A DNA stretch of 64,000 nt from the NCBI GenBank assembly GCA_963514095.1, contig OY741270.1:26058571-26122570 (forward strand), in the 5' to 3' direction. Position 1 is the first letter of the stretch. The number at the start of each line of letters is the position of its first letter. Shown here piece after piece: positions 54,161-63,757 of this stretch. Below the pieces are notes generated by a model, which was not told where the DNA came from, did not search any database, and saw only the letters and a program-made list of their open reading frames with translations. Made by a program: the position numbers and the translations under genes. This DNA comes from Eutrigla gurnardus. Lineage: Eukaryota > Chordata > Actinopteri > Perciformes > Triglidae.

Positions 54161-55000
54161 AGACCCAGATATAGAAAAACCTAAAAAAGAAAAGAAGTTA
54201 TTTTACCTCTCAGATGTTGTTGTAGGAGGCCTTTGATGCAGAAATTAAAGAGTTTAAAAAAAAAATGTTTATGTATGATTTTAGAGAATAATAATAATAA
54301 ATAATAATATTGCAAAATTGGGCTTAGATGGGAGCAGAATTCCTGTATTTGTGCTCACGTTGTCAGAATTCGGAACAACTAAGGGTTCATTTGCAAGGTT
54401 GATTTACTACACTAAAAGATATTTTTACTTACTTGAATCTGATGAATCCAGTCCAATGAAACAGAGAGATGTTGTTGAGAGGTTGTGTGAGTTCATGGCC
54501 ATAAAGCGGGACTTATAAACAAATGTATGATCCAATAGCATTGTGAGACTGAACAATAAGAACCCAATGACTATGTATATGTGGTAAAAAAAAAAAACTA
54601 AATAAAATATATCAGATTGTTTTTTAGGATGGCTAAAGGTAACGTCTTAAAAAAAACGTCACAGCACGTAATTCAAACGCGACAGCTGATGACTGACGTG
54701 ATGAAAATACAACGTCCTTGTAATGAGTGACTACATCCACTTAAAAACAGATATTTATCAGGTTTGTTTATTATTTGATTGTAATCACTCAAAAGAGTTG
54801 TGAAAATAAATGTCAGAGATTTAATAGATAAGTAATCTTAATACAAACATAGAAATATACTGAAAAAAGAATGTCTTCCACATGTTGCCTTGTGTTTGTG
54901 TGTGTGTGTATATATATATATTTATAGCCCGCCCCCTCAGACGCCTGCCTCCTTGCTTCGTCCTTTTTGGCCACTCTGGGCCGCCGTACATAACTCCATA
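54161..55000. other. Intergenic, AT-rich, nothing recognised
   Basis: Low-complexity A/T runs, an ATA-repeat near 54290-54310 and a short TG/TA repeat at 54895-54920. The open frame at 54318-54518 has no family resemblance and no coding signal. Confidence 0.6.
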
Positions 55001-55019
55001 CATGTACCAGCTTTAAAAT

Positions 55020-55198
55020 ACAAGCACGGCGACGTCACAATGTCCCTTTTTGAGGGCCGGTTCGGAGCCAATCGCGAACCAGTTCGTCCTGTTTCCACAG
55101 CCGAGGTTACACGGGAACTCAGCTGTGCGTAAGTCTCGCCTGAATCACATCCTCTCGCGATAAGTCGCTCACATCACGCCCTCCGTCCAGAGTGGAAG
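55020..55198 (+). promoter_or_regulatory. CpG-rich promoter and probable non-coding first exon of a gene beyond the window
   Basis: It contains a CRE-like CGACGTCA (55030-55037), a CCAAT box (55068-55072) and the palindromic TCTCGCGA core-promoter element (55153-55160). A strong donor AGTGGAAG/GTAAGG has its exon end at 55198. CpG density stays high to about 55380, where a second donor-like GATGTGAGT occurs. No coding exon follows within the window, so the BEL/Pao element would sit in the first intron of this gene. Gene identity is unknown. Confidence 0.55.
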
Positions 55199-55554
55199 GT
55201 AAGGTCCTAAAAGCTCACTGCTATTCTTCAGCTATGTCGCCGGTGTGCACTCCAGCTGTCCCCGCATCCTGTAACGGACAGAGACGCGATATTTCGGGCG
55301 CACACGTCGCGGTTCATCCGCTAGCTGCGGCTCGTTTCTGGCGAACAGCGGGTGCATTGTTTTCGGTGCGATGTGAGTTAGCTTAGCTTGCTAACCTCCA
55401 AGTTGTTCACAACCCTGCAGGGGCTCACCTGTAGGCTGGAGAGCCAACCGTAGCCGGTGAACTCTGTGTGAGTGGGGTCACGTCGGTACAGATGCGTAGA
55501 AAACCACGCAATAAGTAAAATACATGTTTATATACTGGCAGCTTATATGCTAAT

Positions 55555-56284
55555 TGTAAGTGACGAGCTTCTTCATTATTCACGTTCCTTCATTGTAGCC
55601 CCGGAACCTGTATAGCTAACTCCGTTATTCATGTTCTGTCACTGTAACCCCGGAACCTGTATAGCTAGCTCCTTTGTTTATGTTTCGTCACTGCAAGCCC
55701 GGGAATGCGCTAGTCGGCAACCTTTCATTCTCCCGGCTCTTTACATCTCCCGAACCTCTGTTGTTAAAGTAAGTTAGCACATGCAGTATCATCTCAGTTT
55801 TGATTACTCTTCATTTGTACATTTATTACTAACTTACACTCCGTGTTTTGTGCACAATTAGTCTTACCTGCGCCGTATTTGTGTGCCGTTTGTTCATATT
55901 TTGAAGAGTCCATCAAGCTAGCGGCACGTTGATGAAACAGCCATGTGTGGGTTTTTGCACCCTTGGTGAGCGGAGTGAGGTGTGTATCTTGTATATTGTG
56001 TGTGTATAAACTGTAGACAAACTTGTGTTAACTAAGCTAAATCTAATTATTGTTTTCATACATGTTTGTTATTTTGAATTACTTTATGTATTTCTATGTG
56101 TAGTGTAAAGTTAAATTTAGATGCACTGTGGAAATTATATTTGTCAAATTTGTGTCATCTGAAAGTGTTATTAATTCAATTCATTCTGTACTTATTTCTA
56201 GTTTTCACGGTGCTACAATTAAATAAAGAGAATTGCACCTGTCGAGACTCTCTGCCATTACTAAATACACCGAGGGCTGCAACA
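55555..56284 (+). repeat. Left LTR of the BEL/Pao element (730 bp)
   Basis: It carries a 49-bp tandem repeat (about 55576-55715, nearly three copies, each with a CCCGGAACCTGTATAGCTA-type core), a TATA-like GTATAAAC (56005-56012) and AATAAA at 56222-56227, 57 bp before the LTR end. It lacks one T relative to the right LTR (CTCCTTTG against CTCCTTTTG). Confidence 0.95.
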
Positions 56285-56901
56285 GTGAAAACTCATCGCC
56301 AGTCATCCACCACGCCAGCGTCTTCATCAGCCAGCAGATACGATCATCTGATGTCCACCACGCCAGCGTACGGATGCCACAGCTACAGTGAGAGACCTTT
56401 AGCTAACTAGTAAAACTAATCACATAGGCTACATGGTATTAAAGTTGATGTGGTAAAAGTCAACCTAAAGCTACCTACTCAGCTAATTCATCATAGATGT
56501 TGGAAAAATAGAGTTCAATAACTGCCATAACCTCAGTTATTCAAAGGACAATTTTAAATGTGTGATACTGAATTGTGTAGAATGCTAGAGCCCTAAGGTT
56601 GAAAGTTGCAATGAGCTGTGTGCTAAGGTAAATGTCATCTCATGAGATCCTAACTCCTGAACCCGTAACAATATTTGAAAAGAAAAAGTGTCTGACTATA
56701 AAGTATTAGCAGCGTTCGTGTTTATGACGCCTGCATTGTCACTGTTTGCTAACTTTGCTGTGGCCACAAAGTGTAAATGTCTGATGTGAGTGGTATTACA
56801 CAGTTTAAAGATAAGTTAAAGTCACCACTCATCTAAATTTGAGTCCAGACATAACACACTCTAAGGCTATAATAATCAAACAGAAGCACAAAATCAACAA
56901 G
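56285..56901 (+). other. BEL/Pao 5' leader
   Basis: 617 bp of non-coding leader between the LTR and the first ORF. CCACCACGCCAGCGT occurs twice, near 56307-56321 and 56354-56368, each beside CATC/GATGTC text. No tRNA-complementary primer-binding site is obvious. It may contain packaging or dimerisation signals, but nothing can be assigned. Confidence 0.6.
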
Positions 56902-57270
56902 ATGTCAACACCTGCTGAAGAAACAGACAACCCCCCTGAGACACAGGTCAGGCCCAGCTCTCGTGAGCGAAGTTTATCAGCAAAGGGTCTAGAGTTGCAT
57001 GAACAGGAAGCAAAGAAAAATGAAAAGGCATTCAATAAAGCCTATGACTCTTGGAAGCAGGCAGCAAAATGGATCAGATTGAGACTGAAGGCTTTCTGCT
57101 CAGCTGAGGAACTTGATAAAACCCAAACAGATATTAAGGTCAAGCATGCCATAGTACAACAGCACTATGAACCCATTCGACGCAACCATACTTCTACTCC
57201 AGATATTGTCAAGAAAATGGATGCATGTGTCACTCTGACAGCTGAGATCTGTGACCTCATCAATAAATGA
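56902..57270 (+). CDS. BEL/Pao N-terminal ORF (gag-like, 122 residues), ends in UGA-CUAG
   Basis: ATG at 56902 (A at -3). The product is charged and helical-looking, rich in Lys, Glu and Gln, and has no recognised domain. It ends in a UGA at 57268-57270 followed by CUAG. The frame then stays open, with no further stop, into the Pol frame, so this ORF is collinear with Pol. In the BEL/Pao elements I know, Gag and Pol usually form one continuous ORF. Hence this is either a regulated boundary (stop-codon readthrough) or one inactivating substitution in a young copy. Confidence 0.75.
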   Translation: MSTPAEETDNPPETQVRPSSRERSLSAKGLELHEQEAKKNEKAFNKAYDSWKQAAKWIRLRLKAFCSAEELDKTQTDIKVKHAIVQQHYEPIRRNHTSTPDIVKKMDACVTLTAEICDLINK

Positions 57271-57324
57271 CTAGAGAACATAGATGAGGCTTTCAATGAC
57301 CACCTCGAGAAGGAAAGAGTGAGG

Positions 57325-60300
57325 ATGGTGCTAAATAAAAATGAGTACGGATCTGTCTTTGGGAACTCAAAAACAGAAACAGTGATCTCTGAGTCATCAC
57401 AGGGATCAGATGCTTCCTCAAGCGCCACTTCCAGGTCCTCTAACAAACGTGCAGATGCAGAAGCAGACCTCGCAGCCAAACTAGAGCAGGCAAAAGCTAT
57501 GCAAATAATTCATGCCCAACAAGCGAAACTCGACAAACTGGAGAGCGAATGGAAATGTAAGGAAACACAAATGCTAGCAGAAATCAAGCAGAGGGAGGCT
57601 GAAATGAAATTAAGGTTAGAGGAGGAAAAAACAAGGTTAAAACAACTACATGTAGACAATGAAGTAAAGGTAGCTGCCGCTCGGGTGAGAGCGTATAAGA
57701 ACTTCAATGGTCCCGAAAGTGTTAATGAAGAGACTGACCATAAAATTCAATATGACTGCTACAATGCTGAATTGGAAACTCCACTAGATCCACAAGCTAG
57801 GCCATTCCAGCCTTACTATGCACGCCCTGAAGCACAAACAGCTCAGGAGGAAGCTAGCCTAGCCCAGGCAATTGCAAGCTCACTTACCTTAAGCCGTCTA
57901 CCTGTCCCAGAACCTGCAACGTTTACCGGTGATCCATTAAAGTTCATAGACTGGAAGATATCCTTTATGGCTCTCATTGGCCAGAAGCCCCTCCCAGTAA
58001 GTGAAAAAATGCTCTATCTAAAGAGTTATCTTGCTGGGGAAGCACGCAAAGCCGTGGAAGGATTCTTCTACCGAAACTCGGAGGATGCATATCAGGGTGC
58101 CTGGGCAGTTTTGCAGGATAGGTATGGAAGCCCATTTGTTGTCCAAAGAGCCTTTCGAGACAAGCTCATGAAGTGGCCCAAGTTAGCTGCAAATGACCCT
58201 ATTGCACTCAGAGAGTTTTCAGATTTCCTTCAAGGTTGTGTTGAGGCCATTCCTCATGTTAAGGGCCTAGCCATCCTAAATGATTGTGAGGAAAATCACA
58301 AGCTTCTCAAAAAACTACCTGAGTGGATGGTGCGTAGATGGGGTCGAATTGTGGTGGAAGAATTAGACAAGTCTGGAGACTATCCAAGTTTCACACAGTT
58401 CACAGAGTTTACGCAAAAGGAAGCCCGAATAGCTTGTAACCCTATTGCCTCCCCTCTCCTAATGAACACCAAAATCACAGACGAGAGGTTTCCTAAGAGA
58501 GCCAAAGCACTCAACACAAGTGCTCAAATGAAAAACTCCCCTTCAGGAGAACTGAAAACCTCATACTCCAAGCCAAGGCCACCTTGCTTAGTCTGTAAGG
58601 ATGAAACACATGGTGTTGCTAAGTGCCCTACCTTTGCAGCCAAGTCTGCAGATGAGAAGAAAACTTTCATTCATGAAAATCACCTTTGTTTCGGATGCTT
58701 AAGAAAGGGGCACATTACCAAGGACTGTAAATGGCGACACACCTGCAGCACATGTGGTCGACGTCATCCAACATGCTTGCATATAGAGAGAGACAAAACA
58801 CCTGTGGAAACGTCAGGCGGAGATCCTGTAGCCAGAAGGGACCATGCAAACAAAGAAATCCACAAGGTTATGGCCCATGCCTTGACACAGCACGCATCTG
58901 CCACCTCTAGCATTGTTCCAGTTCTTGTGTCATCAGCAATGGTGCCCCAGAGAGAAATTCTCACTTATGCCCTACTTGACACACAAAGTGACTCAACTTT
59001 CATCTTGGAGGATCTAGTGACTGAACTAAACGTGGACACTCAATCAGTGCAACTCAAGCTCAGCACAATGACAGCTGTCAACACGGTCATAGCAAGTAAG
59101 ACTGCCTTTGGTCTACAAGTTCGGGGCCTCAACTCTGACACCTATGTCCAAATAAAGCAGGCATACACACGAGACTTCATCCCAGTTGATAAGTCCCACA
59201 TCCCTACCAAAAGTACAGCACTCCAGTGGTCTCATCTCAAACACCTGTCTAACAAGTTACCACCACTACAAGACTGCGAAGTGGGATTGTTAATTGGTTA
59301 TGATTACCCATCAGCTCTAGCTCCCTTGGATGTCATCACAGGTAGTGAAAACGAACCATTCGCACAGAGAACTATACTCGGCTGGAGCATTATAGGGTCA
59401 GCCAACCCCCACTTGGATAGACAGGGAAATCAGAGCTTCGTGCACCGAGTTGCAGTAAAGGAAATGCTAATGCCACAAACCACTGATGTGCTGAAAGTTC
59501 TGGAACCAGACTTTAACGAAAGGAGTTATGAGGACAAGTACGTCTCTCAGGATGATGTTCGCTTCATACAGCTACTCAGCGACAACATTAGGCAGAAGGA
59601 GGATGGACACTACGAGATGCCCCTCCCTTTCAAGGGCAGTGGTCCACCGACACTACCAAACAATAAAAAGCTGGCTACAATTCGGTTGCAACACCTAAAA
59701 GGGAAATTAAAGGCCAACAAAGAATATTATGACCACTACACCGCCTTCATGAAAGAGACAATCGACAAGGGTGATGCAGAGCCAGCCCCCTCCGTTTCTG
59801 AGAGAGAGACTCTGTGGTACATCCCTCATCATGGGGTGTACCACCCCAAGAAGCCAGGCAAGCTAAGAGTTGTTTTTGATTGCTCAGCAAAGTTTCGTGG
59901 CATCTCTCTTAACGACACCTTACTGACAGGTCCTGACCTAATCAACTCTCTGGTGGGAGTTCTGTGTCGATTTAGAAAGGAAGCCGTGGCTGTAATCTGT
60001 GACATCGAAAAGATGTTCCACCAGTTCTGTGTCTCACCTGAAGTTCGCAACTATCTGAGGTTCCTATGGTGGGAGGACGGCCAGTTGGAAACAGAACCAC
60101 AGGAATATAGAATGACAGTCCATCTTTTCGGTGCCGCCTCCTCCCCAGGATGTGCCAACTTCGGTCTGAAGTACCTGGCAAAGCAACACAAGGCCGACCA
60201 CTCTTCAGCGCCGGCCTTCATTGAGAAGAACTTTTATGTGGATGACGGGTTAATCAGTGTTCCATCAGTCAAAGAGGCTAAGGAACTGATTGTTGAAGCA

Positions 60301-62838
60301 CAGGAGCTGTGTAAAGGTGCAGGCCTACGTCTACACAAGTTCAACTCTAACCAAAAAGAGGTCCTCTCATGTGTAGCCCCCTCAGAAAGAGCAGTAACAA
60401 CTGAGCAGCTCAACCTTAACCCAGATGTAACACCAGAAGGACACATACTTGGCATTCAATGGTCGATAGAAAATGACACCTTCAGTTTCAACATCGATGC
60501 AAAGGATCACCCCCCAACTCGCCGTGGTCTCTTGTCAGTTGTTGCCTCTCTGTATGACCCACTTGGGTTTGTTGCCCCTTTCACCCTTAGTGGAAAGTGC
60601 ATCCTGCAGGAGCTGTGTCGCAGAGGCAACGGATGGGATGATCCTCTTCCTGAGAACCTGCGTCCACGGTGGGAGGAGTGGAAGAATGGTCTGCAAAAGC
60701 TAAAGGAAGTCACCATACCCAGGTGCTACCACCCTCAAGACTTCGGCAACATTGTCAGGGTGGAACTGCACCATTTCTCAGACGCTAGTAATATAGGATA
60801 TGGTGCATGTTCCTACTTAAGGTACAAAAATGACAAAGACAAAGTACATTGCACTCTCGTAATGGCCAAAGCAAGGGTTGCACCCACTAAGGTCGTAAGT
60901 ATCCCAAGACTGGAACTCTCCGCAGCGGTCACTTCAGCCAGGATGAGTGTTATGTTGAGGACCGAACTTGATATGAAAATTGACAAGGAATTCTTTTGGA
61001 CTGACTCTCAGGTAGTGCTGGCATACATCAACAATGAAGCACGGAGATTTCATGTGTTTGTTGCAAACCGTGTTCAACTGATAAGAGAGAATACAAATCC
61101 AAGCCAGTGGCACTACGTTGATACGGCGCAAAACCCAGCCGACCATGCCTCCCGAGGTCTTCATGCAGCAGACATCTCCTCAGCTGGTTGGTTATCAGGA
61201 CCCAAGTTTTTATGGGAACAAGAGGTGTTTCCATCACCTAGCCCTCCAACAGAGCTGCTTGTTGGTGATCCAGAAGTTAAGGCAATTCAAGTATGCACAA
61301 CCCAGGTCAGTGATCAGAAGGATATTCTAAGCCGCCTGAGCCGGTTTTCCACCTGGACCATGCTGGTTAAAGTGGTTGCAAGAATCAAGAGACTAGGGTC
61401 CAAGCTAGAACATCACAGCGACCTTGTGACCGTCGTAGAACGTAGGGAAGCTGCCGAGGTGGTGATCAAGCTTGTCCAGCAGCAGGCCTTCCCTCAAGAG
61501 CTAAAGGTACTGCAAAGAGGTTCACGAATGGACAGTCTTCCAAGCTCAAGTTCTCTTCTTCGTCTTGACCCCATTCTTGAAGGAGGACTTCTTCGCGTTG
61601 GTGGAAGACTGAAAAGGTCAACCCTCAGTCAAGAACTAAAGCACCCTATCATTCTCCCAAAAGACAGCCACATTACCAAGATAATTCTGTCCCACTACCA
61701 TGTCCAGATCTGTCATCAGGGCCGAAGTCAAACCCTAATGGAACTCCGAGCAAATGGGTTTTGGGCCATTGGTGGGAGCAAATCTGTTGCCGCCTTAATA
61801 CACAGATGTGTGCAATGCCGTAAGCTCAGACGACCAGTTGAGGAGCAACAAATGTCTGAACTCCCCAGAGAACGCATTGAAGTCTCAGCACCCTTCTCAT
61901 TCTGTGGAATGGACTGCTTTGGCCCATTTGTCATCAAGCGGGGCCGTAAAGAGTGCAAGAGATATGGCCTCATCTTCACATGCCTGTCTTCTCGAGCGGT
62001 CCATATCGAAATGCTTGAAGACATGTCTACGGACGCCTTTATCAACGCTTTGAGATGCTTCATCAGTCTTAGAGGAGCCATTTGCCAACTCCACTGTGAT
62101 CAGGGCACAAACTTTATGGGAGCCAAAAATGAACTCAAGGAAGCTCTCAAGCAATGTGACACCAAAGCACTGGAAGCCTTCCTAGCAGATAAACAGTGTG
62201 AGTTCATCTTCAATGCCCCATCAGCAAGTCATGCAGGTGGCGTATGGGAGCGTCAAATTCGGTCCATTCGCAGTGTGTTGAACATCACAATCGCTCAGTG
62301 TCCAGGCAGACTGGATGATGCCTCCCTTAGGACGTTGTTCTATGAAGCAATGGCCATTGTCAACAGCCGTCCATTGAACATTGATGGAATCACTGACCCA
62401 ATGTCACCTGAGCCCTTGACTCCAAACCATCTCATCCTGATGAAATCCAAGGTTGCTTTACCACCTCCTGGAAAGTTTGTGAAAGAAGATGTGTACGCTG
62501 CAAAAAGGTGGCGCAGAGTACAATATCTGAGTGAACAGTTCTGGAGCCGATGGAGAAGGGAATACCTCCTGAACGTGGCCACAAGGCAAAAGTGGCATGT
62601 ACCCCGGCGCAACCTGAAAGTGAATGACATAGTCATTATCAAAGAAGACACACTTCCAAGGAACCAGTGGCAAATAGGACGAGTAGTTGAAACGACAGAA
62701 GGGACAGACGGTCTAGTTCGCAGAGTCAAGGTACAAGTTGGGGAGCGGAAACTAACAAGGAAACAGGACCATCGCTCTAAGCCCTCAATCATCGAACGGC
62801 CTATCCAGAAGTTGGTGCTCCTCCTCGAATGCAAATAA
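57325..62838 (+). CDS. pol: BEL/Pao Gag-Pol polyprotein (protease, RT, RNase H, integrase)
   Basis: First ATG after the UGA is 57325; the frame is open from 57271 to TAA at 62836-62838. Seen in order: a Lys/Glu-rich coiled-coil-like segment; a DUF1759-type domain (about 57920-58400); Cys/His knuckles, including CFGCLRKGHITKDC (CX2CX4HX4C, near 58690); protease LLDTQSD (catalytic Asp 58978-58980); RT LRVVFDCSA and YVDD (60235-60246); a Pao-type region; RNase H FSDAS (near 60778) and TDSQ; an integrase HHCC zinc finger (about 61635-61820); catalytic Asp 61912-61914, Asp 62098-62100 and Glu 62248-62250; and a C-terminal DUF5641-like domain. The protein replicates the element by reverse transcription and integrates it. 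All listed catalytic residues are present. No env follows. Confidence 0.95.
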   Translation: MVLNKNEYGSVFGNSKTETVISESSQGSDASSSATSRSSNKRADAEADLAAKLEQAKAMQIIHAQQAKLDKLESEWKCKETQMLAEIKQREAEMKLRLEEEKTRLKQLHVDNEVKVAAARVRAYKNFNGPESVNEETDHKIQYDCYNAELETPLDPQARPFQPYYARPEAQTAQEEASLAQAIASSLTLSRLPVPEPATFTGDPLKFIDWKISFMALIGQKPLPVSEKMLYLKSYLAGEARKAVEGFFYRNSEDAYQGAWAVLQDRYGSPFVVQRAFRDKLMKWPKLAANDPIALREFSDFLQGCVEAIPHVKGLAILNDCEENHKLLKKLPEWMVRRWGRIVVEELDKSGDYPSFTQFTEFTQKEARIACNPIASPLLMNTKITDERFPKRAKALNTSAQMKNSPSGELKTSYSKPRPPCLVCKDETHGVAKCPTFAAKSADEKKTFIHENHLCFGCLRKGHITKDCKWRHTCSTCGRRHPTCLHIERDKTPVETSGGDPVARRDHANKEIHKVMAHALTQHASATSSIVPVLVSSAMVPQREILTYALLDTQSDSTFILEDLVTELNVDTQSVQLKLSTMTAVNTVIASKTAFGLQVRGLNSDTYVQIKQAYTRDFIPVDKSHIPTKSTALQWSHLKHLSNKLPPLQDCEVGLLIGYDYPSALAPLDVITGSENEPFAQRTILGWSIIGSANPHLDRQGNQSFVHRVAVKEMLMPQTTDVLKVLEPDFNERSYEDKYVSQDDVRFIQLLSDNIRQKEDGHYEMPLPFKGSGPPTLPNNKKLATIRLQHLKGKLKANKEYYDHYTAFMKETIDKGDAEPAPSVSERETLWYIPHHGVYHPKKPGKLRVVFDCSAKFRGISLNDTLLTGPDLINSLVGVLCRFRKEAVAVICDIEKMFHQFCVSPEVRNYLRFLWWEDGQLETEPQEYRMTVHLFGAASSPGCANFGLKYLAKQHKADHSSAPAFIEKNFYVDDGLISVPSVKEAKELIVEAQELCKGAGLRLHKFNSNQKEVLSCVAPSERAVTTEQLNLNPDVTPEGHILGIQWSIENDTFSFNIDAKDHPPTRRGLLSVVASLYDPLGFVAPFTLSGKCILQELCRRGNGWDDPLPENLRPRWEEWKNGLQKLKEVTIPRCYHPQDFGNIVRVELHHFSDASNIGYGACSYLRYKNDKDKVHCTLVMAKARVAPTKVVSIPRLELSAAVTSARMSVMLRTELDMKIDKEFFWTDSQVVLAYINNEARRFHVFVANRVQLIRENTNPSQWHYVDTAQNPADHASRGLHAADISSAGWLSGPKFLWEQEVFPSPSPPTELLVGDPEVKAIQVCTTQVSDQKDILSRLSRFSTWTMLVKVVARIKRLGSKLEHHSDLVTVVERREAAEVVIKLVQQQAFPQELKVLQRGSRMDSLPSSSSLLRLDPILEGGLLRVGGRLKRSTLSQELKHPIILPKDSHITKIILSHYHVQICHQGRSQTLMELRANGFWAIGGSKSVAALIHRCVQCRKLRRPVEEQQMSELPRERIEVSAPFSFCGMDCFGPFVIKRGRKECKRYGLIFTCLSSRAVHIEMLEDMSTDAFINALRCFISLRGAICQLHCDQGTNFMGAKNELKEALKQCDTKALEAFLADKQCEFIFNAPSASHAGGVWERQIRSIRSVLNITIAQCPGRLDDASLRTLFYEAMAIVNSRPLNIDGITDPMSPEPLTPNHLILMKSKVALPPPGKFVKEDVYAAKRWRRVQYLSEQFWSRWRREYLLNVATRQKWHVPRRNLKVNDIVIIKEDTLPRNQWQIGRVVETTEGTDGLVRRVKVQVGERKLTRKQDHRSKPSIIERPIQKLVLLLECK

Positions 62839-63009
62839 TTGGCTGTCAATCCAAAATATACTTGCATCAGACATGTCAGGCTAATTGTATTCTTAAGGTA
62901 ACCTAGAGCCAATTTTGTATGTGTACCTATATGTTTAAGTATGGCTATTTATGGTCTAGAAATCGTGTATGATTCTGTTTATTTACCTTTAATGAGTTCA
63001 TTCATCATA

Positions 63010-63026
63010 ACACAATTTGGTGGGAG
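63010..63026 (+). other. Polypurine tract before the right LTR
   Basis: ACACAATTTGGTGGGAG ends directly at the LTR's TGTAAG. The GGTGGGAG stretch is the expected plus-strand primer site. It is imperfectly purine-only. Confidence 0.55.
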
Positions 63027-63757
63027 TGTAAGTGACGAGCTTCTTCATTATTCACGTTCCTTCATTGTAGCCCCGGAACCTGTATAGCTAACTCCGTTAT
63101 TCATGTTCTGTCACTGTAACCCCGGAACCTGTATAGCTAGCTCCTTTTGTTTATGTTTCGTCACTGCAAGCCCGGGAATGCGCTAGTCGGCAACCTTTCA
63201 TTCTCCCGGCTCTTTACATCTCCCGAACCTCTGTTGTTAAAGTAAGTTAGCACATGCAGTATCATCTCAGTTTTGATTACTCTTCATTTGTACATTTATT
63301 ACTAACTTACACTCCGTGTTTTGTGCACAATTAGTCTTACCTGCGCCGTATTTGTGTGCCGTTTGTTCATATTTTGAAGAGTCCATCAAGCTAGCGGCAC
63401 GTTGATGAAACAGCCATGTGTGGGTTTTTGCACCCTTGGTGAGCGGAGTGAGGTGTGTATCTTGTATATTGTGTGTGTATAAACTGTAGACAAACTTGTG
63501 TTAACTAAGCTAAATCTAATTATTGTTTTCATACATGTTTGTTATTTTGAATTACTTTATGTATTTCTATGTGTAGTGTAAAGTTAAATTTAGATGCACT
63601 GTGGAAATTATATTTGTCAAATTTGTGTCATCTGAAAGTGTTATTAATTCAATTCATTCTGTACTTATTTCTAGTTTTCACGGTGCTACAATTAAATAAA
63701 GAGAATTGCACCTGTCGAGACTCTCTGCCATTACTAAATACACCGAGGGCTGCAACA
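63027..63757 (+). repeat. Right LTR of the BEL/Pao element (731 bp)
   Basis: A copy of the left LTR with a single extra T and no substitution that I could find by reading. It is followed directly by the target duplication CTAAT. AATAAA is about 57 bp before its end. Confidence 0.95.

Larger units (their letters stand above)
55555..63757 (+). mobile_element. Full-length BEL/Pao LTR retrotransposon, 8.2 kb
   Basis: Two LTRs (55555-56284 and 63027-63757) begin TGTAAG and end GCAACA, the usual TG...CA. The target duplication CTAAT lies at 55550-55554 and 63758-63762. The interior encodes an N-terminal gag-like ORF and a Pol polyprotein with DUF1759, CCHC knuckles, aspartic protease, YVDD reverse transcriptase, RNase H, integrase and DUF5641, the order expected for BEL/Pao. 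There is no envelope-like ORF. I read the LTRs as identical except for one T in a T-run, so insertion was very recent. I could not assign a primer-binding site: no TGG start lies just inside the left LTR. Confidence 0.97.

Noticed and set aside
54318..54518. 66-codon + strand ORF between ddo and the CpG promoter
   Set aside because: AT-rich surroundings, no family resemblance, no promoter or poly(A) context.
56096..56410. 104-codon ORF starting in the left LTR with a hydrophobic, signal-like stretch
   Set aside because: It crosses the LTR poly(A) signal and LTR/leader border, the right-LTR copy diverges after the border, and it has no family resemblance. Most likely chance.
62839..63026. Search for an envelope gene after pol
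   Set aside because: Only 188 bp of non-coding sequence lies between the Pol stop and the right LTR, so no env can be present.
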